From Xiphydria camelus (Eukaryota; Arthropoda; Insecta; Hymenoptera; Xiphydriidae): a stretch of 64,000 nt of DNA. Numbering within the stretch: position 1 is the first letter of the stretch; every line of letters begins with the position of its first letter. The translations under genes were made by a program, and so were the position numbers. The DNA lies in the NCBI GenBank assembly GCA_963678675.1, contig OY783200.1, positions 9,912,917 through 9,976,916 on the forward strand, given 5' to 3'. The notes below the pieces were generated by a model. That model saw only the letters and a program-made list of their open reading frames with translations, had not been told where the DNA came from and did no database searches. Shown here one piece after another: positions 1 through 10,106 of this stretch.

Positions 1-398
1 GACTAACTACCTTTATAAAAATATCAAGCTAGCAAAATAATAGCCAACATAACAATTATTGTAAATAACTTATCCCCTGATTTAATTAAGTTAGTTTTAA
101 AAGTTTAAAGCAAAATATTTAACTTACCAAAATTTTACTTTCGTTAGTCGAAGGCACAAGCGTAGCTTAGTTTCGAAAATATAACCGTTGCTTACTGAGA
201 GTTGGTGCGGATCTGTGAAAAGGCTTACTGTGAGTTTATCTATGTGGAGCGACATGCATTACTAGAATTATTTATTACGGTATTACAAATGTTTCACTGT
301 ACCCCATGTTTCACTGTGCCCCAGTTTCCCCTACATACTACGTACTAAGATGAATTGGAACACAGCCTAAGTCTACGTACGGTCGAGAGCGATGGAAT
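1..398. other. No gene recognised; start of a short direct repeat
   Basis: AT-rich sequence with no convincing reading frame. A motif beginning TCGAGAGCG occurs near 383 and again near 806 and 831, so the miniature element at 399-794 seems to have landed in a small three-copy tandem repeat of about 23 bp. Confidence 0.5.
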
Positions 399-794
399 GG
401 GCATGTTCACGATTTTTTTTTGCTCATTCGTTAATATTTTTTGTGCTCATTAATAAGATGTGTTTGTTTTTCTTCTGAGCACTAATTTCTTTTTTTTTTA
501 TGTTTAAAGTTTGACTTCGATTGAAACGGAATCCTTAGTGACGTCACTAAAGCCATTGGCAAGGGCCCAAACCCGGGTTTGTGAATGGTGGGGAATCTAT
601 TGCCCGACTCTGATTGGTCAGTTAAAATGGCGGTGAAAGTGCGATGCTTTAAAACGCGAATGCCTTTTTTAACATCTCAAAAATAATGGAAAAACATTTT
701 TTTAATGACCCATTTTTTACCTACATTACTTTAATACCCTAATCTTCCGATTCATGCACTTTAAACAGTTGTACAAAAAGTTGTGAACATGCCC
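399..794. mobile_element. MITE with GGGCATGTTCAC ends and AT target duplication
   Basis: The left end GGGCATGTTCAC is mirrored at the right end by GTGAACATGCCC, and both ends abut AT (397-398, 795-796). The interior is AT-rich and has no open frame. The end motif resembles PIF/Harbinger-ISL2EU elements; a 2-bp AT duplication would favour ISL2EU. The superfamily assignment is inference. Confidence 0.6.
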
Positions 795-924
795 ATGGGG
801 CAGGGTCGAGAGCGGTGGAGTGGGGGAGGATCGAGAGCGCTGGAGTCTGTGGGTTTCGTTACAGTTTTTCGTTACTGGGCGCGCGATTTCACTACCCTCA
901 GATAAGAAGTTTCACTTCAAAATT

Positions 925-1134
925 ATAAACTTCTTCAATTTCATAAACGTCAATGAATGCTGAACATTCTTTCGTGTGTGTATTAATTTATAATTATTAT
1001 GGCGAAAACAGCAACGGAACGGTCAAAAGAGTATAATGACAGGAAACGTGTAAAAATAAACTTCTTCAATTTCGTAAACGTCAATGAACACTGAACATTC
1101 TTTCGTGTGTGTGTTAATTTATAATTATTATGGC
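925..1134. repeat. Two-copy direct repeat, 79 bp each
   Basis: Bases 925-1003 are repeated at 1056-1134 with a few substitutions. Both copies end in TAATTATTATGGC. The 52 bp between them carry most of a small reading frame. Confidence 0.8.
999..1094 (+). CDS. Short reading frame, basic N-terminal fragment
   Basis: A 31-codon frame starting MAKTATERSKEYNDRKRVK and ending at TGA 1092-1094. A similar stretch, without its ATG, is at about 46,442-46,515 (ending RLKEFRDRQRVKKPK). Basic starts of the type ERxKEYRxRxxxK are common on insect transposon-associated proteins. I see no downstream domain, so this is probably a broken first exon. No function can be assigned. Confidence 0.3.
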   Translation: MAKTATERSKEYNDRKRVKINFFNFVNVNEH

Positions 1135-1167
1135 TGTTCCGATAAATGATACTCAGAATTTTGAATA

Positions 1168-1778
1168 TTGGGAAGTGTCTTATGGCGATATGACCACTGG
1201 CGGCGAAAAAACAAACTAGTTTTAGATTGCAGTTTTGGAGCTTAGCAATGCATTAGAATAGGAGAGTGCATATAATAATTTATTTTTTTCGCAAAATGAC
1301 GTCCGAATTGGCTGTCAAAGTCGTTTAAATAAAGACGACGTCTCTTTCTATTATTTTCCAAAGCCGGGCAAACGCTTCGTGTACACTACAGACGCGTTTG
1401 GAAATTTAGAAAAAATCGATTTTTAGAAAAGTAGATGATAATATTACAAATAAAATCAGTTACGCCGTATATCAAAGTGTATTAGCGTCATTTTTCGAGT
1501 GCTGATTATATTTCCGTTGCCTATGCATGTACATGCTTAACCTAAATGTTTGCTCCAAAATAGTTATTCTTCAGATGTTCCAGCTTCCAAGAGATTTTAA
1601 AACACGCTCTCCTTCAAGGAAGTTCCTATTACCCGGTTTTGTATTCGCCCACAGGCAAATTTAATTAATGTTAATCATATTTTACGTAAAAACTACTTTT
1701 AACCCATTGAAATACATTGAACCTGCACTTTTAAAGCCGCCGTATTAATTTTAGCTCCGCCCATAAGACACTTCCCAA
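1168..1778. mobile_element. Tc1/mariner-type MITE, TA target duplication
   Basis: Ends TTGGGAAGTGTCTTATGG and CCATAAGACACTTCCCAA are mirror images flanked by TA (1166-1167, 1779-1780). The 611-bp body contains no transposase frame. TA duplication and a TTGGG start fit a mariner-derived miniature element. Confidence 0.75.
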
Positions 1779-2130
1779 TAGATTCTCACCGCTTATCGCG
1801 ATCTAAATACCTCACTAATCTAAGGGTTAATCTAGCCATCAGGCGAGCGGTATATTTCAGCGAACATAAGCTGCAAATGTGCTTGCTTTCCCGCACCTTT
1901 CCCGAAAAGGTTAATTAATTACCAGACGGGTCGGAATAAGCCATCTCCCGCAGTACCTATTTTAATTGATATCGCTATACGTCCAATACTAAGCCAGCTT
2001 GTAAAGGGGAGAATGACGAATTCGATAGATGACCGATCGGGAAACCTAATATCTGAATCATAGATCAATTCACTATTCAAGGTAGCCTGACCCATCCGTA
2101 GGGTCATAAACAAGCATCCGGTACCCTTAA
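1779..2130. repeat. Member of a dispersed repeat family (CGCCATC / GAACTCATTAG type)
   Basis: Contains the series: an AGGGTTAAT-type motif, a variant of CGCCATC, a cGGTATATTTC stretch, a CGCACCTTTCC stretch, then a variant of GGTTAATTACTGGACGAGTCGG. The same series recurs, in both orientations, near 2,500-2,620, 4,570-4,640, 6,650-6,720, 11,560-11,900, 40,810-41,150, 44,080-44,220, 45,120-45,250, 58,320-58,680 and 61,658-61,830. No coding potential. Confidence 0.6.
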
Positions 2131-2679
2131 CCGTTAGTGCTAGTATACATGCGGCATTCGGCGAATGCCGAGCAATGCTCGCCGATGTCAACGAGGCTCT
2201 AAGCGAATGCTCGGCAAATGCTGAATGTGTACGCGGGTTATTCGCTGTTTACCGATGCCCAATTGTATTGTTCGCTTGGTTACTGTAATCAAACAGAGTG
2301 GCTAGACATTTGGTATTCGGCGAACACCGAGCGACTGCTCGGCAAATCCCGAATGTGTACACGGGTTGCTCGCTAATTGCCGATGGCCGAATGTCGTGCT
2401 CGTCCAAATATTCGCCGTTCCCGTAGTTTGTCGGTCTTTCGTGGCACATCAAAGGAAACGAATAGTCGTAAACACACCCCACTTCATTATAATCGCCAAT
2501 CTAGAGTTAATCCCACCGTCGGTCACAATGACAAGGCAGGCGGTCTGTGTATCCGCGAATCTAGACTACTAATGAGTTCGCAGTCCCCCACCTTTCTCGA
2601 GTCGGACGAGTGGTAATGAACCGTTTCTCGAAATACCCATTCAAATAGATACTGCTATTGATGATACAGCATTGATTTT

Positions 2680-3388
2680 TTAAAAAGTTGGAGCATACGT
2701 GCAGAGAAATTGAACAAGTTGCAGTTTGTTTTGAAGAGAAGAAAAAAATCTTTGCACTCGGGATTTTGGTGGAAGGACTTGATATAACAATTTGCTTCGG
2801 TTTCGTTCCTTTCGATCGTATGCAGTGGCAAAATCTCCGAAAGTATTATATTTTTGAAATTTAATTTTATGCACTAGTGACATTCCATCGAAAATACAAA
2901 CTTTCGAATGATTAGATTTTATTATTTGCTGAAAAGTGTTGTTTCCACATGCATGTACTCTTTGAATTTCGATTACTAATGCTGATTTCGTTTTTTTCCT
3001 TGTAGAACCCTTCAAAGAAATATGTAGGGTAATCAAGTATTTCATGCGATAAGAACTTCTTACTAGAGTGGGTCAAAACGTATTTCTTATTTAATTCAAA
3101 CTGTTCAGTTTCGTACTCTTTTATCATCGATTCGCCAATCTCTTTTAAATTCATCAAACTATTGACAGTGTTTTCATCTGCAATAGCTTCGGTGTAAATA
3201 TTGCGAAGACCGAGATCTACATCGATATTAAATATGTTGCGACCTGTTAAGGACAAAATCAAATTATGAATATTTTGTTTATCCTTCGCTATTCGTGCTT
3301 TACTCCACTCACTATGAAAGGAAGAATCAATGTCGCCGGTAGCGTCACCTTCTACCTGAACGTGTGGATATTGCGGAAAGCAGCTCAT
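2680..3388 (-). pseudogene. Decayed transposon-associated protein gene
   Basis: Two overlapping reverse frames (3388-2912 and 3045-2680) look like one broken gene. One includes LRNIYTEAIADENTVNSLM; the other includes FDGMSLVHKI followed by TFGDFATAYDRK. From memory this order, with a DGM then TFG-FA block, resembles an uncharacterised repeat-associated protein found widely in insects; that is recognition, not a search. A diverged mirror copy with an extra stretch of about 130 bp is at 44,250-45,064. Frameshifts make a working product unlikely. Confidence 0.45.
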
Positions 3389-3404
3389 TGCGACTCGTTA
3401 ATTG

Positions 3405-4518
3405 TAGTCCAGGACATTTAGTAATCGTCTTCTAAAAATCGAGCTGACCGAAATTTTTTTTTAAAAACTGCTTATTATGATGTATCAATATATGCCTGAA
3501 AGTTACACCACCGACGCACCGGAGCTTCGTGACATATAAGAGGTCAAAGGTTGCGGATTTTGTTATCTCGCTTCCTATCGCTCCAACGTAAAAAATACCT
3601 ATTACGAAAGTTGAAGATCTCAATTTTTAATGCCTAAAAAAATATTTGACGTAAATACGCCTAACCGTTCTCGAGATATGTAGCTGAATATGTGTAAAAA
3701 TGCAAAAATAGCCCAATTCGGGTATGCAACGTATATCGCCGCATTCTTCTCTCTTCCTACTGCTCAAGCGGTAATTACACCTATATAATTATATTTTCAT
3801 GAATAAACGCCCTTTATAAAAAGCCCAGTTTGGTTTTCGTACGCCTACCTGTTCTCGAGATATGAGACACGAAAGATAAGTTTTGGTCAAAAAATACTAC
3901 ATCTGTTTGAATGCTATTATCTCGCTCTCTATGGCTCACACAAAAATGAAACAAGTTATTGCTGTTAGATCATGAAATTATCTAACTAAAAGGCCCCATA
4001 CACTTTCCACACACACCTTACCGGTTTCGAGATATTATGCTGTGAAGTTGCAACATTTTTCAGATCGCATGAATGTAGGATCATAATCATGCGGAAATAG
4101 TATTCCGAACTGTGGCTATTTTCCTGGAACGGTCTCACCGGCCGTTTATTACTCAGGTACTTCATCGTATCCGATACACGTTGCATCCCCGAATTTGGCT
4201 ATTTTTGCATTTTTACACATATTCAGCTACATATCTCGAGAACGGTTAGGCGTATTTACGTCAAATATTTTTTTAGGTATTAAAAATTGAGATCTTCAAC
4301 TTTTGTAATAGGTATTTTTCACGTTGGAGCGATAGGAAGCGAGATAACAAAATCCGCGACCTTTGACCTCTTATATGTCACGAAGCTCCAGTGCGTCGGT
4401 GGCGTAACTTTCAGGCATATATTGATACCTACATCATAATAAGCAGTTTAAAAAAAAATTTTCGGTGAGCTCGATTTTTGGAAGATTGCATGATTTTCAA
4501 GCTAATTGTCCTGGACTA
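3405..4518. mobile_element. Long-TIR MITE with TTG target duplication, left arm only
   Basis: Terminal repeats start TAGTCCAGGACA and end TGTCCTGGACTA, flanked by TTG (3402-3404, 4519-4521). Arms of about 300 bp pair across the element, for example CTCGAGAACGGTTAGGCG near 4,240 with its complement near 3,665. The matching site in the right arm (about 44,194-44,196) has a single uninterrupted TTG on the mirrored strand, so it is an empty site. No transposase frame. Confidence 0.85.
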
Positions 4519-4521
4519 TTG

Positions 4522-4887
4522 CGACGTCCGATAATTAACCTTTCCATTAAAGATTGACGGAGCTGCGAGCTCAATAATAGCCTAGATTCACCGAAACATA
4601 CCGCTCGTCTCGCCATTGCGATCGATGGCGGGATTAACTCTAAATTTAATTATCGCGATAATAATGAACGGTAAGAACCGATATAGACGTCCGCTTGAGG
4701 TGCGATGGAACATTGCTATTATAAAAATTGAAAAATGTACTTGTAATATTACATCGATGCATATGTGGGAATAACATTCAGCTACAACTAAAGAAGCAAT
4801 GTGTAAACGCTGCTTCCGAAGTATTCGTTCAGGATGCTCTCTCTCGACTTTTGCAAATAACTCCGAAACTTCCATGCATTTTAATCC
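4522..4887. other. No recognised gene
   Basis: A 95-codon reverse frame (4875-4588) is open and conserved in the right arm at 43,840-44,127. It contains a fragment of the dispersed CGCCATC repeat and resembles nothing I know, so I do not call it a gene. Confidence 0.4.
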
Positions 4888-4891
4888 TTAA

Positions 4892-5512
4892 TTAGGCGCG
4901 CCGGTGTATTTTGTATACACCATTCTCGAACAAAGCCTGGTAGCATTACTAAAACGACGTATCCCCCACTACCGCGCAACGTATCTTACTGGCTATACGT
5001 CCTCCACTTGCAGACTGATCTGTAGTGTGTCATGAGCTTTCGTAATATAAGGAATGTGGAGTTTTTACAAGGTGGTGTCTAAAATACGCCGCGCGACTAA
5101 TAATGTAAGTTTTTTTATCATAATTTTTTAATTTGTTCGTACGGTAATTTAATTTGTAATCAATGTAGATATATTAATTTTGCTTTTAGGGATGACGTTC
5201 TACAGAGATACGTAAAAAAATTGACAGACCACTGAACTGAAATCTTTGTTAGAAATAGAAGATGCTGATCCCACAGCAGAAATAGAATGCGAAGACGACA
5301 GCGATTTAGACGATGAAATAGTCACTGTTAGCAATCACAACAGCGGTTCTGAAATTAGTAGTGGATCAGAGAACATCAGTGATTCTTCAGCCGATGAACT
5401 TTCTACAATATATTTTGAATTTTTTACATAATAGCACCTTTATTTTGGAATAATTGTTATGGTGTATGAATACACCGTGTGACCAATTGCGGAAAATTAT
5501 GGGCGCGCCTAA
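4892..5512. mobile_element. piggyBac-type MITE (left-arm copy)
   Basis: Terminal repeats TTAGGCGCGCC and GGCGCGCCTAA are flanked by TTAA (4888-4891, 5513-5516), the piggyBac hallmark. The 621-bp body keeps a fragment encoding an acidic piggyBac-like N-terminus, indicating an internally deleted autonomous element. The mirror copy is 43,202-43,823. Confidence 0.85.
5225..5431 (+). pseudogene. piggyBac-like transposase N-terminal remnant
   Basis: An open stretch without an ATG includes DADPTAEIECEDDSDLDDE and then a serine/aspartate/glutamate-rich tail, ending TAA at 5429-5431. Acidic, serine-rich N-termini of this kind precede the DDD catalytic core in piggyBac transposases. No core follows. 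It lies inside the TTAA-flanked MITE and should be inactive. Confidence 0.55.
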
Positions 5513-6084
5513 TTAAGGGTTAAGAACATTGAAGAAGTTTGCACTTATTTATATGCCGCAGGTAAGAACCGACCTTTTCCGAGTCAATACTACTCGGCGT
5601 TTGGTGAATAGAGCTGTCGCTCGGCGTCCGCCGAGCAGTCGCTCGGTACTCGCCAAATTCCGAATGCTCGGGCTCCACCTTAAAGCCTCGTTGACATCGG
5701 CGAGCACTTGCTCAGCACTCGCCGAATACCGCATATTTACAGAAGCCTTTAAGTCCGGGAGCCAGCAACGGTTTTTGTTACGTCATAGAGAACAGGGCTA
5801 GAATATTTATGATGAGCTCCTTGTAACCTGTGAACAAAGGAATGACTGGTCTGGCAGCGCTCCGAGGGTGGTTTTGGCAACCCTATAATTTTCAAAATTA
5901 AAAAAAAATGGAAGTTACGTTATGTATAACAGGGCTCAAATTTTTATGAGGGCATCGTTACAATGCATAAAGACGAGATAGTAAAGTCTGGCACTCTCTC
6001 TCTCTCTTCCGAGGGTGGAAAGTGGGTGACAGAAGGGGTTGAAGTAGATCCACATAAAGTCGTCTCACTCGCACTCAAGTGCGC

Positions 6085-6365
6085 GCATAAGACTATCTCA
6101 CTCGCAGTCAGGGGCAAGGTTTTTCTGACCTGGCAGGGTGTTTCCACTAGAATTTCGGTCTGGCATCGATAATTTCACTTTTATGGAGTAAGAGCTACTC
6201 CAGACTGCCCCGTTTACAGTAAAATAATCAGTCTGAGTTTTTTACATATTATTCGAAATACCTGCCGAAAGTGAAATTATTAATACCAGACCGAAATTTC
6301 GGTGGAAACACCCTGCCAGAGCAGAAAAACTTTACCCCTGAGTGAGAATGAAATAGTCTTATGCA
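6085..6365. repeat. Internal inverted repeat inside the AGTCCGGGAGCC element
   Basis: About 6,085-6,180 pairs with 6,265-6,365; both arms contain CTGGCAGGGTGTTTCCAC or its complement, then a TTTCGGTCTGG stretch. The loop is centred near 6,222. It is present in the right arm at about 42,345-42,625. Confidence 0.7.
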
Positions 6366-7198
6366 CGCGCGTGATACAGTCTTATACGAACCGCGAAATG
6401 CAAAATAAAAAATCGAAATAATGTTTTTGCGGATGAAAAATCATTGCTATAAATATTGCTATTATTGAGAATAATATTTTTTGTCCAGATTTTAATTTGA
6501 GAAATTTAGAATTTAATTGTCGAAATGAATTGTTGTGCGTGTGTGTTGAGTTCTTTTCTATTTGCGGAAACTTCGGGTAGACGATGGGATACACGTTCAC
6601 ATACATATATACATCAGTATTCTGAATACCGATCAGTATCATAACCGATCTAAGTGCCTCGCTAATGTAGAGTTAATCTCGCCATCGGTCGTAATGGCGA
6701 GGCAATTTGGTGCGGTAAATTAGTGCGTAAAATGAGCCGGAATGCGAATATGGTTAAAACCCTTTGCACTCGAGCGGCGCCGCTACGGCGCCGACAATTC
6801 GATGAGTTCACCCGAGTAGCACCGTACCAGTACTCCGGCGTTTTGGGGAACTCGACATATTTTTTTCCGATTAGCGATAAGATATTGTTATTCCAATTAC
6901 TTTCGTAGACAGGCGCTCCGGCATCAGAACTCGATATGTTTATTTACGATTAGTGATATGATATTGTTATCGAAATTACTTCTGCCTAAGTGTATTTAAT
7001 GTAAAAATAAATAAATTGGTGAAATTTTATTATTTATATACGATTAAACAAACGTATGCAAATGATTTTTAGTATAAAATGATTTTACAGTACCTGTAAA
7101 ACGCTTCTCTACTATAGCCGAAATTGTTTTGAGTTGCTGATCCGCCCGTGCGAAAAGCGGGAAATCGTCTCGAGTAGCTGGCAGTAATTCTACACCCC
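6366..7198. other. Non-coding stretch with a deletion breakpoint
   Basis: No gene recognised. A fragment of the CGCCATC dispersed repeat is at 6,650-6,720. At 6,719 the left-arm sequence parts from the right arm, which resumes homology at left-arm position 10,733. Confidence 0.6.
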
Positions 7199-7202
7199 TA
7201 AA

Positions 7203-7394
7203 GGCTAGTTCAGACACGGCTAGTAATTTAGTCGAGTAGCGAGTAATTTAGTAATTTAGTGTGTGCGGACAGTAAAAATTAGTAGAGTAAGATTTTATGC
7301 CTAGTTCAGACACGGCTAGTAATTTAGTCGAGTAGCGAGTAATTTAGTAATTTAGTGCGTGCGGACAGTAAAATTTAGTAGAGTAGTTTAGTAT
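7203..7394. repeat. Subterminal tandem repeat, 2 x 96 bp
   Basis: Two adjacent 96-bp copies, each starting CTAGTTCAGACACGGCTAG, at the left end of the Harbinger-like element. The right end has one terminal copy plus four shorter CTCGCTACTCGA-type units (10,545-10,620). Confidence 0.85.
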
Positions 7395-8795
7395 AGTAGT
7401 TTAGTCAACTGGATCCATCTGATTCTATTTTGACGGTCGAGTAGAGTCCCCTACCACGGTTCGACCTTTTTCGGGAGGTAATTACGGTACGGATCGTCGC
7501 GAGCCGCTTTTCGCAATACCCATTTACTCGAATGGGCCTACTCTGGACGGGGCACTGCATGTACGCGAATGCCGAGCCAGTTTAAAGGGAGGAATGTCGA
7601 ATTCAATCGATGGCCAGGGATAAACCGCGTTGTACTACCAATCATCATCGAGTCAATCTGTTTCGCGGAACGTTAACGTACATAGTGCAATCAAGTACAA
7701 GTCCTTTAACTTGAAGTTACTTTCGATCTCAGTCATATCGCCGCGTTGTGTAATTCGACTGATTTAACTCTTTAGTGCCAGACGACGATATATCGTTGCG
7801 TATGCGATCGCGCCATGTTCTTCGCATTGCGCGTGAAAGCTCTATCTCAAAATAAATTCATAAAACGTTATAAACAGTCTAATTAAATTGCAAAGGAATG
7901 TAAAAAAAATGGTTTTTGGATATCATTTCCATTCGAGAGATGGCTCTCAGTCGCCACGGCGTTTCGTACGGCAACTCGAGCGGTATGTGAAAGGGATTTG
8001 AAGAAATCATGTTTGCAGTTTGAGTATAATATTATATCTTTTTCCTGTATTCCGTTCAATTTTTCGTACTTTTTGGATGTATGTTTCATCAATCTTTTCT
8101 CCATTGTTATCTATATCTTCATCTCCTGACGAGGAATAATATTGTTCTATAATTCTCTTCCTTTTTCGATTTTCCTTGAAATCATTAGTTACTAATTACT
8201 CTTCACTATCTGAACTAAATGGTCTTGTCGTTTTATTCTTCCCCGTGGGGAAAATAATTTATAAAATTTATTATTAAATTTTAAGTTTTATATTTAATTG
8301 TAAGTATGTGTATTGCGTACATTTTTCTTAACTGGATTAATGAAACGTACTGATTATTCAACTAAAGCAATTGTCAAAAAATGAAGTTAACTTGTTAAAT
8401 ACTAATTAATTAGAATTACCTCCATTACTGCCTTGGACATTATCAATAATTGATTGGTCTTAGGCCACTTTCGAAGTGATGGTTTTAATTATTGAAGTAA
8501 CTCCGAAAACTTATGTACCCCAAAATATTACCGTATTTATTCTGAATATACTTAACTTTAAGTTGTACATGTAACTACTGGCAACAGGAAATAATGAACA
8601 AATGGACTTAGGCCACTTTCAAAATAAACGGCTATATATAGCAATTATTTTAACCCGATATTGGTTTGGTATACAGTGACATAAAAAAAACTACAACGAA
8701 GACGTTGCAGTTTCGCATTTGCCATACATATGTCATAGTGTGAGGAATATTTCTTGAAGGAGTCGATGGGAATGCCGTCAAAGTATTCCTGATGC
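7395..8795. other. No gene recognised
   Basis: Internal sequence of the Harbinger-like element. It contains short AT-rich reverse frames (for example 8104-7883) with no recognisable domain, and no tRNA or other RNA gene. Confidence 0.5.
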
Positions 8796-10106
8796 TGCGT
8801 TTACAGGCTGCTCACTGCCGCGGCAGTGAGCAGGGAAGTGGGCAGGGAAGTGGGCAGCGCGAGTCTGTAAACGGGTCACTCGCGCTGCTCATGCCCACTG
8901 CCGCTGGCACTGCCGGCAAGCTGCCTTCGAAAATCTGCGGCAGTGAGCAGGAAATAGGGCAGGGAAGTGAGCAGCGCGAGTCTGTAAACGGGTCACTCGC
9001 GCTGCTCATGCCCACTGCCGCTGCCGCTGCCGCACATCCCTTCGGTGGCGGTATTTGGAGCGGCAGTCAAAGGACTGGCAGGATCGTCGTAAATTGTCTC
9101 CCGCAGTGCCCATTTGAAGAGACATCGCCAGAACGCGAATACCGAATCGGCTAACCCATTTGCATCATGCGCCGACTTAGCGTGCCGGACTCAGGTATCA
9201 AGGACGGTCAATTGACGACTAAGTAATCCCTATCGTCGCGGGGGGTTGATTGTACGTGTGGGAAACGAACTAGAAATGCTGATGGGGTATCACCGATACA
9301 ACCCCATTGTTGCATAACATATATGAAATATATGTTCAATTCCTTCTATTATATGAAATAGTTTTTGAATAAAGGCGTGGACAAAACTGTGTCGCCAAAA
9401 ACCGAATGACGAATTTAATCGATAGACAACCGGGGAAACTTAATTCAGGTACGAAGTGCATGGGCTGAGTATATAGCCGTTCTGCACTTGTCCAAGGATA
9501 GTGCCCGTGCCCTCCCGCGAGGCTCCCGAAATTGGAGAATAGGATCGAGGCATCACCTCGCGCTTTCCGAGACACATCGGCCGCGACCAGTGTCCCGCCG
9601 TGAGGGTCCTGAAATTGGAGAGCAGGGTCGCGGCGCCTTGCGCTCGCCGCGATGAGAGCGGCGAAAATAAACATGCTTGAACGCTTTGCTTTGCTCGACT
9701 ATTGGCGTATTGCTCTGCGCTCCACTATACGTGTTCCAATAAGAAAGTACAGGTTTGTATTCGCCGCTTTGTTCTCCGCTTTCATCGCTGCTTTGCTCTC
9801 CGCTCCACTAGGTGCGTAGCCGTAGAAGTAAACAAATTTTGAGAAATTGACCATTAAGCCCCGGCAGACGGTCGGTTTTTGCTACATATATGTGGTACTT
9901 TTACTATAAAAACTCAAATCTTGTATCCCGATGAGGTAACTTATTTGCCACTTGGCCGTAGGTCTAGCAGGGAAGTGAATAGCGCGAGTGGCAGCGGCAG
10001 CGGCAGCCTGTAAACGGGGCTGCCGTAAAAATATTTAGGGCAGGGAAGTGGGCAGGGAAGTGGGCAGCGCGAGTGGCAGGGGCAGTGGCAGCCTGTAAAC
10101 GCCGCA
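8796..10106. mobile_element. Nested GC-rich element with GCGTTTACAGGCTGC ends
   Basis: TGCGTTTACAGGCTGC at the left is mirrored by GCAGCCTGTAAACGCCGCA at the right. Subterminal repeats of GCAGTGAGCAGG, GGGAAGTGGGCAG and CTGCCGCTGCCG type cluster at 8,810-9,040 and 9,965-10,100; a block of about 80 bp repeats with a 121-bp offset (from about 8,820 and 8,940). The long frames here follow from repeat periodicity and are not genes. Target duplication unresolved. Confidence 0.5.

Larger units (their letters stand above)
2131..5748. mobile_element. DNA transposon with GC-hairpin terminal repeats (left-arm copy)
   Basis: The ends at 2,131-2,420 and 5,570-5,748 are inverted copies rich in CGCCGAGC/GCTCGGC hairpin motifs. 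The terminus resembles AAAGGTGCTAGTATAC in the right-arm copy, and both end regions share CCGATGTCAACGAGGC. Nested inside are a pseudogene, a MITE with TTG duplications and a piggyBac MITE. Exact ends, target duplication and superfamily could not be fixed. Confidence 0.55.

Noticed and set aside
8792..9154. A 120-codon forward frame with GSGQGSGQRES-like repeats
   Set aside because: It comes from GC-rich subterminal repeats of the nested element and has no independent support.
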